NCBI GenBank assembly: GCA_947460165.1
Contig: CANHKH010000058.1
Span: 1-12,049 of the forward strand
DNA length: 12,049 nt
Direction: 5' to 3'
Source: Comamonadaceae bacterium
GTDB taxonomy: Bacteria; Pseudomonadota; Gammaproteobacteria; Burkholderiales; Burkholderiaceae_C
In this document: positions 8,201-12,049 of the stretch, piece by piece
Numbering within the stretch: position 1 is the first letter of the stretch
Layout of the letters: every line of letters begins with the position of its first letter
Made by a program: the position numbers and the translations under genes
Notes under the pieces: model-generated
Told to the model about the DNA's origin: nothing
Databases searched by the model: none
What the model saw: only the letters and a program-made list of their open reading frames with translations

Positions 8201-11200
8201 CTTGCCCTCCACGTCCTTTTCTGGGATATACGGCGTGGTTTCTATCGGTGGCTTGGTGGGGTATTTGGGGGGTAATGGCGTTGCATCTGGCGTGTCGGGC
8301 GGCAGTTACAGCAACGTCAGCATCACATTGGGTGCCACGAAACCGTTGTATGCCGGTGCTGTAGGGGGGGCTGTGGGACACATGGCCTCGGGCACAGGGG
8401 GTGCCTTTGTCGCTGTCAACGACATCTATGCCTTGGGCAATATTCAAATCACTTCTGCGGCACAAGTCACAGGTGGTTCGGCCTACAACACCATTTACAT
8501 TGGTGGCTTGGTCGGAAATGCACCGTTGTCAACGGCCCTCACTGGAACGGCCTCTGTTCAAGGTACAACTTTGACTGTGAGCGGTAATTTGTTGGTTTCC
8601 TCGACCATCAGTAACTACCTGGGCGTGGGCAGTTTGGTGGTTGGTCCCGGTATTTTGCCGGGCAGTTACGTCACTGCACTGGGCACCGGTACTGGTGGCG
8701 CGGGCACTTATACGCTGAACCAAGTGCAGACCACTGGTGGGGCCACCGTCAGTGATATTGGCCTCAAAGCTTACACCTCATACATCAACAACAGCTATGC
8801 CACTGGCAATATCATGGCCTTGATTGGTTCCAACATTGGTGGATTGGCCGGTAATGCAGGAGCGGTATTCAACAGCCACGCCAGTGGAAATGTGACGGGT
8901 TATTACGTTGTTGGCGGATTGACAGGTGCCAGTGGCGCCATCTACGGCAGCTATGCATTGGGCAATGCCACGCTGTCTGGAACCAATGGCGGCAAGTTAT
9001 CGGTCGGCGGGCTTTCGGGAACCAATAGCTTAGGTGTTTCGTCCAGTTATTGGGCCGGACAATCTGTTTCAGGAGCGAATCTTTACACGGGTGGTTTGGT
9101 TGGAAATGCAGGCGGTCCCATCTTGAACAGCTATGTGACAGGTTCAGGACAAGTATCGGATGGATCCTATACAGGAGGCTTGGTTGGTCGCACGAGTAAT
9201 GACATCACTGGAAGTTACAGCACGGCGAGTGTCAATGCAGCATCAGATGACGACGTCGGTGGATTGGTTGGAAGGTTTGGGCAGATCGATAGATTGCCAA
9301 CGCTGGCTTCGAGTTGGGCAAGTGGGTCGGTCACTGGGGCGTACAGCGTTGGTGGTTTAGTAGGGACCTCTTACGGTACAGTCATTAACAGCTATGCCAC
9401 CGGCGCCGTCACGAGTACAAGCAGCGCATCTGGAGCCGGCGTGGGCGGCTTGATTGGGACCAATTTAGCAGGCGGTAGTGTCAGCAACAGTTTTGCCACA
9501 GGTGCTGTGGTTTCGGCCTTGACCGCTTTGTCTTCAGGAACCACTGGCTCAAACGTTAAAACAACTTTTGCAGGCGGCCTCATTGGCTTTAACCAATCCA
9601 GTGGTTCGATCAACAACAGCTACGCCAGCGGCAGCGTCACCATCAACAACAATGGTTCTGCTGGAGGGTTGATTGGTTACACGGCCATTCCGGAAGTGAG
9701 CACCATCAGCCCCAGCATGTCGATCACGGTGACTTCAACCGCCATGAATATTGGTCCCACCAGTAATTTGGTCGGCGGCGTCATCGGTGTGGGTGCGACT
9801 GTGACGGGGGTGGGCGGCGCAACAGGTGTCACTATCGTTTCTGGTACGGGCTATGGTAGTTCAGGTTCTTACACGCTGAATCAGACAACCACTGGTACTT
9901 CCTGGTCCATCAGCAATCCCACATCCAGCAGTGCCGCCAGCATTTCAGGGAATACTTTGACTTTGGGCGGCACCGTGAAAGGTTATTTCGCCCCTGGCAC
10001 CGTCATCACCGGTACAGGTGTTCCTGCTAACACTTTCATCACGGGCATTCAGTCCACCTCAAGCACTTTGACCAATGGTTTTGGTGGCGCCGGAAGCCAG
10101 TACACCTTGAGCACCAGTGCCAGCAGCCCCATTTCAGGGGCCGTGACGGGGACCAACGCTGCGTTATCTGTCGCCGCAACCGTGCCTGTTGCGGGTTTCC
10201 TCGTATTCAAGAACACTTGGTCTGTGGGTGGCGGTTTTGCCGTGGGCATGACGGTGACAGGACCGGGCATCAATCCCGGTACCACCATCACAGGCTTCAC
10301 CAGTAAAACAGTCAATGGCACTACCACCGATGGCTATACATTGAGCGACAGTAGTTTTGGCACCATTACGACGCCTATTGCTGTCACGGGTCAACTGGCC
10401 AGCCCCAATATCAGTAACGTGTATGCCACGGGCAATGTGAAAACCAATACAGCCTATTCCCCGACGTACTACTCTTATTTGGGCGGCTTGATTGGGCAGG
10501 TCGCCTCTACAGTGCCGGCTTCAATTGCGGCCGCTTACAGTGCTGGCGAGGTCACCGCACCTGTGACGGCAAAAATAAATACCGCGGTCACGAACGGCAC
10601 TGTGATCGGTCTTTCAAGCACCAATATGACCGGCGGCGGTATCAAGGTTGGAGCAACCGTTTCGGGTACAGGGATAGCAGCGGGTACCACAGTGACCGCA
10701 ATTTCAGGCAGCAACTTCACGCTCAGTCGATCCGTCACTGTGACAGCCAACCAGGTTATTTCGGTGACCCCCAGCGTATCTGGTACGGCCGTGATGGGCG
10801 GAGTAATCGGTTATGTAGGCACTGGCAACACGACAGGCATTAGCGCAGCGGGTTCGGCTGTAGCGCCCACATTCAGTGCCATGTATTTCAACTCGAGCGC
10901 CAACAGTGGCTATTACGCGATCGGTAATGACGCGATTGGCGCAGCAGCCACATTGGGTGCCAGTGCCACAGGTTTGAGTAGCAGCGATTTGCGAACAGTT
11001 TCGGCGTTGTCTGGATTGAATTTCACTACAACCACGCTGGGTTCAGCGGCCAGTGGCCGGGCCAGTGCCGGTAATTATTGGGTGTTGGTTAACGCCGATG
11101 GCACTTACAACAACAACTCGGGTGCTACTGGGGCCACTTATCCGATGCTTGCATCGGAGTACGCACTCAAAGTGACAAGTGGACATCAATTGCAATTGAT

Positions 11201-12049
11201 GGGACTCAATACGGCAGCGACGTATTCACTTCAAAACTCAATTAATTTTAGTAACTCGGATGTCTGGTCTGGCGCAGGTTTTGTGCCTGTGGGAACCCCA
11301 ACACAAGCTTTCACGGGTACCTTTATAGGCTCTGCGCTTTCAAGTGGAAGTCAGGCTGCTTGCCCTGCAGCATCTGGGGGCTGCACCATTTCCAACCTGA
11401 CGATCAACTCGACCCAGCCCTCTCCCGTGGGCCTGTTTGGCACGGTGGGCACAGGGGCCACGCTCAGCGGAATTCGTTTGCTCGACGCGCAAGTCAGCGG
11501 CGTACAAAGTGTGGGCGCCGTGGTTGGCTCCAACGCAGGCACCTTGACATTTAGCAGCTCCACCGGGACCGTGACCAGCAGCAACAGCTCGGGCACTGGC
11601 CATGGTGTGGGCGGCATCGTGGGGGTGAACACCGGCGCGGTAGACCGGGTGTTTTCAACAGCCACGGTCACGGGCACAGCCGGGGCGGCAATGTTGGCGG
11701 GGGGCGTGATCGGTGACAACCAATCCACCGGCACGCTCATCAATGCCTACGCGTCCAGCCTGGGCAGCATCCGTTCTGGCGGTTACGCCGGTGGATTGGC
11801 TGGCGCCAACAGCGGCGCCATCAGCAACAGTTATGCCGCCGGCCCTGTGGCCGGTCTGGCCACCGTGTCGGGTGGTCTGGTGGGCAACAACGCCAGCGGA
11901 ACGCTGGGCAACAGTTTCTGGGACAGCACCGTCACGGGCCAGTCGGCCCCGGTGGCCAGCAACCCTGCAGCCGGTACAAGAACCAACAATGCGGGCTTGA
12001 GCACCGTTGAGATGAAGACGCTGGCCAACTACAACTCGGCGACCGCAAG
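5070..12049 (+). CDS. Giant TpsA exoprotein (filamentous-haemagglutinin-like adhesin with GLUG repeats), 3' end outside window
   Basis: The frame starting at ATG 5070, 10 bp after the tpsB stop, stays open to the last base: at least 2326 codons. It encodes the secreted partner of the TpsB protein. Order of parts: ESPR-type long signal peptide (1-59); TPS secretion domain (about 70-265) with NRAVIEWASFNVG, the NPNG motif at 159-162 and VNVGALVATT; a beta-helix with GGKVVLWSD (about 379) and GTNGQWLLDPANITI (about 436), both typical of this family; then a GLUG-repeat shaft from about residue 588 to the window end. I count about 29 copies of a core like VGGLVG, mostly followed by NSYATG. Five modules of about 72 aa of another type interrupt the shaft. 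Only four cysteines are visible, in two close pairs (C842/C847 and C2098/C2105). No Shine-Dalgarno sequence precedes the start, so translation may be coupled to tpsB. Adhesion or biofilm formation is the likely role by family. No toxin domain is visible, but the C-terminus is missing. Confidence 0.93.
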   Translation, partial: MNHVYRLKRSGRTQQLQAVPENARSASKGSASTGNTLAQTVGGTLASFALSGLAGMAYAQQAPPPTPPAAKQLPQGGVVTRGSANIHTSTTPAGNAQLTVNQSSNRAVIEWASFNVGSQAKVQFKQPSSSAVVLNNILGHNASQIYGQISANGQVFLSNPNGVYFSPTAQVNVGALVATTGRANADEFMAGKTTFNRGASTGSVVNQGQLTSAAGGYIALLAPEVRNQGVVIAQAGTVALASGEAITLNFNNAGTGLAGITTTAQAIAALVENRSAVLAEGGQIILSAHALASLQGSVVKNSGQLSATSLSTQGGKIVLLGDSIELTGTSHIEASGATGGGTVLVGGDWQGSGDTRQATRVTMAPGASIAANATQQGDGGKVVLWSDVHNPLSVTQLEGRIEAKAAGSGSGGQVETSGATLTIGPATQVNTLAPQGTNGQWLLDPANITISAGADSGATNTSGTFSPNSSVATSVIHTATIQSALSAGNVTISTTNTGTAGTELGNIVVNDSLSWSLNTLTLNAHNNVTINKTMTLTGVAGLSVQYGQQSASATGNNALFTVNAPVNIASTGSFATKLGSGVGSVSTSYTIVNSLGAAGDATTAPASPTLQGMARAAVAANSFVLGSDIDATGTSSWNSNSGFTPIGNNTTAFSGTFNGLGHTITGLTVAAAASNYQGLFGKSTGSIANVTLTGASVSGSTYVGALAGYGADFYNVRILGGSVTGAAYVGGMAGYASSSVSTANTSAAVNGVDAANTPARFIGGLLGAGAGAVNNAISSGAVTATNANAALATGSSALTSVSLGTLHSVGGLIGQLAPSGDMSLANNVSTGPVTVTTAASTCAVNYCISNVGGLIGTLGGSPNSTAANWRVTLSDSSTSGHVSVSSTTSASMSSHLTNIANNTGGMIGRIGNIGSGLIFNGDLTLTNLSTSGNVSGYSGVGGLVGYSHVAGGTAGANVFSNLSATGNITGYGATALVAMPSLNPGFESKGLGGLFAASEGAKAGQIQNSFYSGDIVSNGGGYIGGLVGAARGQITNSYATGTITLPSTSFSGIYGVVSIGGLVGYLGGNGVASGVSGGSYSNVSITLGATKPLYAGAVGGAVGHMASGTGGAFVAVNDIYALGNIQITSAAQVTGGSAYNTIYIGGLVGNAPLSTALTGTASVQGTTLTVSGNLLVSSTISNYLGVGSLVVGPGILPGSYVTALGTGTGGAGTYTLNQVQTTGGATVSDIGLKAYTSYINNSYATGNIMALIGSNIGGLAGNAGAVFNSHASGNVTGYYVVGGLTGASGAIYGSYALGNATLSGTNGGKLSVGGLSGTNSLGVSSSYWAGQSVSGANLYTGGLVGNAGGPILNSYVTGSGQVSDGSYTGGLVGRTSNDITGSYSTASVNAASDDDVGGLVGRFGQIDRLPTLASSWASGSVTGAYSVGGLVGTSYGTVINSYATGAVTSTSSASGAGVGGLIGTNLAGGSVSNSFATGAVVSALTALSSGTTGSNVKTTFAGGLIGFNQSSGSINNSYASGSVTINNNGSAGGLIGYTAIPEVSTISPSMSITVTSTAMNIGPTSNLVGGVIGVGATVTGVGGATGVTIVSGTGYGSSGSYTLNQTTTGTSWSISNPTSSSAASISGNTLTLGGTVKGYFAPGTVITGTGVPANTFITGIQSTSSTLTNGFGGAGSQYTLSTSASSPISGAVTGTNAALSVAATVPVAGFLVFKNTWSVGGGFAVGMTVTGPGINPGTTITGFTSKTVNGTTTDGYTLSDSSFGTITTPIAVTGQLASPNISNVYATGNVKTNTAYSPTYYSYLGGLIGQVASTVPASIAAAYSAGEVTAPVTAKINTAVTNGTVIGLSSTNMTGGGIKVGATVSGTGIAAGTTVTAISGSNFTLSRSVTVTANQVISVTPSVSGTAVMGGVIGYVGTGNTTGISAAGSAVAPTFSAMYFNSSANSGYYAIGNDAIGAAATLGASATGLSSSDLRTVSALSGLNFTTTTLGSAASGRASAGNYWVLVNADGTYNNNSGATGATYPMLASEYALKVTSGHQLQLMGLNTAATYSLQNSINFSNSDVWSGAGFVPVGTPTQAFTGTFIGSALSSGSQAACPAASGGCTISNLTINSTQPSPVGLFGTVGTGATLSGIRLLDAQVSGVQSVGAVVGSNAGTLTFSSSTGTVTSSNSSGTGHGVGGIVGVNTGAVDRVFSTATVTGTAGAAMLAGGVIGDNQSTGTLINAYASSLGSIRSGGYAGGLAGANSGAISNSYAAGPVAGLATVSGGLVGNNASGTLGNSFWDSTVTGQSAPVASNPAAGTRTNNAGLSTVEMKTLANYNSATA
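5277..5865 (+). other. TPS secretion domain (haemagglutination activity domain) of TpsA
   Basis: From QLPQGGVVTRGSANI to about ASGEAITLNF. The stretch carries the family signatures: NRAVIEWASFNVG, SAVVLNNILG, GQISANGQVFLSNPNG and AQVNVGALVATT. This domain is recognised by the POTRA domains of TpsB and nucleates beta-helix folding. It sits at its standard place directly after the signal peptide. Confidence 0.88.
5866..6830 (+). other. Beta-helix segment of TpsA between the TPS domain and the GLUG shaft
   Basis: This part has short Gly/Asn/Thr-rich imperfect repeats. It contains GGKVVLWSD, GSGGQVETSGATLTIGP and WLLDPANITIS, all common in filamentous-haemagglutinin-like proteins, then IQSALSAGNVTIST and NIVVNDSLSW. 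No cysteines and no known enzymatic motif are visible. Confidence 0.7.
8544..8756 (+). repeat. Inserted repeat module 1 (about 71 aa) in the GLUG shaft
   Basis: Runs from GTASVQGTTLTVSG through VGPGILPGSYVTALG and TYTLNQVQT to ATVSD. It sits between the GGLVGN core and the INNSYATG half of one GLUG repeat, so it splits the unit. The core pattern, V-x-G-x-G-I-x-x-G then T-x-x and YTL, recurs in modules 2-5. Confidence 0.7.
9714..9929 (+). repeat. Inserted repeat module 2 (about 72 aa) in the GLUG shaft
   Basis: Starts at SMSITVTSTAM, then VGATVTGVGGATGVTIVSG and SGSYTLNQTTTGT. It follows directly on GGLIGYTAIP and is the most degenerate copy in the central VTGxG part. It is the first of three modules in tandem. 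Confidence 0.6.
9939..10157 (+). repeat. Inserted repeat module 3 (about 73 aa) in the GLUG shaft
   Basis: Starts SISGNTLTLGG, then APGTVITGTGVPANTFITGI and SQYTLSTSASSPISG. It is the middle of the three tandem modules and shares the VITGTGV and YTLS landmarks with the others. Confidence 0.65.
10158..10391 (+). repeat. Inserted repeat module 4 (about 78 aa) in the GLUG shaft
   Basis: Contains VGMTVTGPGINPGTTITGF and DGYTLSDSSFG, the clearest copy of the consensus. It is the last of three tandem modules; the interrupted GLUG unit resumes straight after it with ISNVYATGNV. Confidence 0.7.
10569..10784 (+). repeat. Inserted repeat module 5 (about 72 aa) in the GLUG shaft
   Basis: Contains VGATVSGTGIAAGTTVTAI and NFTLSRSVTVT. 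Unlike modules 1-4 it lies between two GLUG units (after AAYSAGEVTAP and before VMGGVIGY) rather than inside one. Confidence 0.7.
11139..12049 (+). repeat. GLUG repeat block 2 of TpsA (continues past the window)
   Basis: A second header begins with YPMLASEYALKVTSGHQLQL, then YSLQNSINFSNSDVWSGAGF, VPVGTPTQAFTGTF and CTISNLTI. About five VGGLVG-like repeats follow to NSFWDSTVTGQ and GLSTVEMKTLANYNS, which resembles the closing motif of GLUG blocks. In place of the usual DGLGH before the ISNLTI strand there is a longer insert with CPAASGGC. The linker before it (11025-11138) has GNYWVLVNADGTYNNN, common at such boundaries. Confidence 0.8.

Larger units (their letters stand above)
6831..11024 (+). 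repeat. GLUG repeat block 1 of TpsA
   Basis: The block opens with a header typical of GLUG proteins: SYTIVNS, FVLGSDIDATGTSSW, GFTPIGNN, then FSGTFNGLGHTITGLTV. About 24 repeats with a VGGLVG-like core follow, many continuing with a short turn and NSYATG or a variant. It ends at GLSSSDLRTVSALSGLNF, which resembles the usual closing motif of such blocks. The repeats diverge strongly at DNA level, so they are old or under diversifying change rather than a recent tandem expansion. Confidence 0.85.

Noticed and set aside
8544..10784. Inserted modules as variable regions of a diversity-generating retroelement or as mobile elements
   Set aside because: There is no reverse transcriptase, template repeat, transposase or terminal inverted repeat in the window, and all modules stay in frame.
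8000..10800. Repeats as a possible CRISPR array or DNA-level tandem satellite
   Set aside because: The periodicity is at protein level, spacing varies, DNA copies are strongly diverged, and the reading frame is kept throughout.

Overview
The window looks like the chromosome of a betaproteobacterium, most likely Burkholderiales (Comamonadaceae-like). This is inferred from the high-GC coding sequence, the codon choice and the style of the two-partner secretion proteins; no marker gene fixes the genus. Every convincing gene lies on the + strand.

Layout. (1) The last 34 codons of an unidentified gene (1-105). (2) A short AT-richer gap (106-194) with paired direct repeats and a 12-bp palindrome. 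(3) A two-component pair with overlapping ends: a membrane histidine kinase of the 7TMR-DISM type (195-2105) and an OmpR-type response regulator (2090-2788). (4) A 229-bp intergenic region (2789-3017) with a weak terminator-like hairpin followed by an AT-rich stretch of direct and inverted repeats. (5) A tight cluster: a 98-aa stand-alone winged-helix protein (3018-3314), a TpsB/FhaC-type outer-membrane transporter (3329-5059) and a giant TpsA exoprotein (from 5070, still open at base 12049, at least 2326 codons).

The TpsA protein has an extended signal peptide, a TPS secretion domain, a pre-repeat beta-helix, and a very long shaft of GLUG-type repeats in at least two blocks, each starting with a recognisable header. 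The shaft is interrupted by five divergent copies of a different repeat of about 72 residues. The middle of the gene is visibly lower in GC than its two ends.

How the parts may work together (inference). The kinase senses an unknown periplasmic or membrane signal and phosphorylates the response regulator. The response regulator, together with the receiver-less winged-helix protein that resembles its own DNA-binding half, controls the tpsB-tpsA operon. TpsB then exports the TpsA adhesin to the cell surface. The receiver-less regulator placed between the two-component system and the secretion pair, and the second repeat family set into the GLUG shaft, are the most unusual points.
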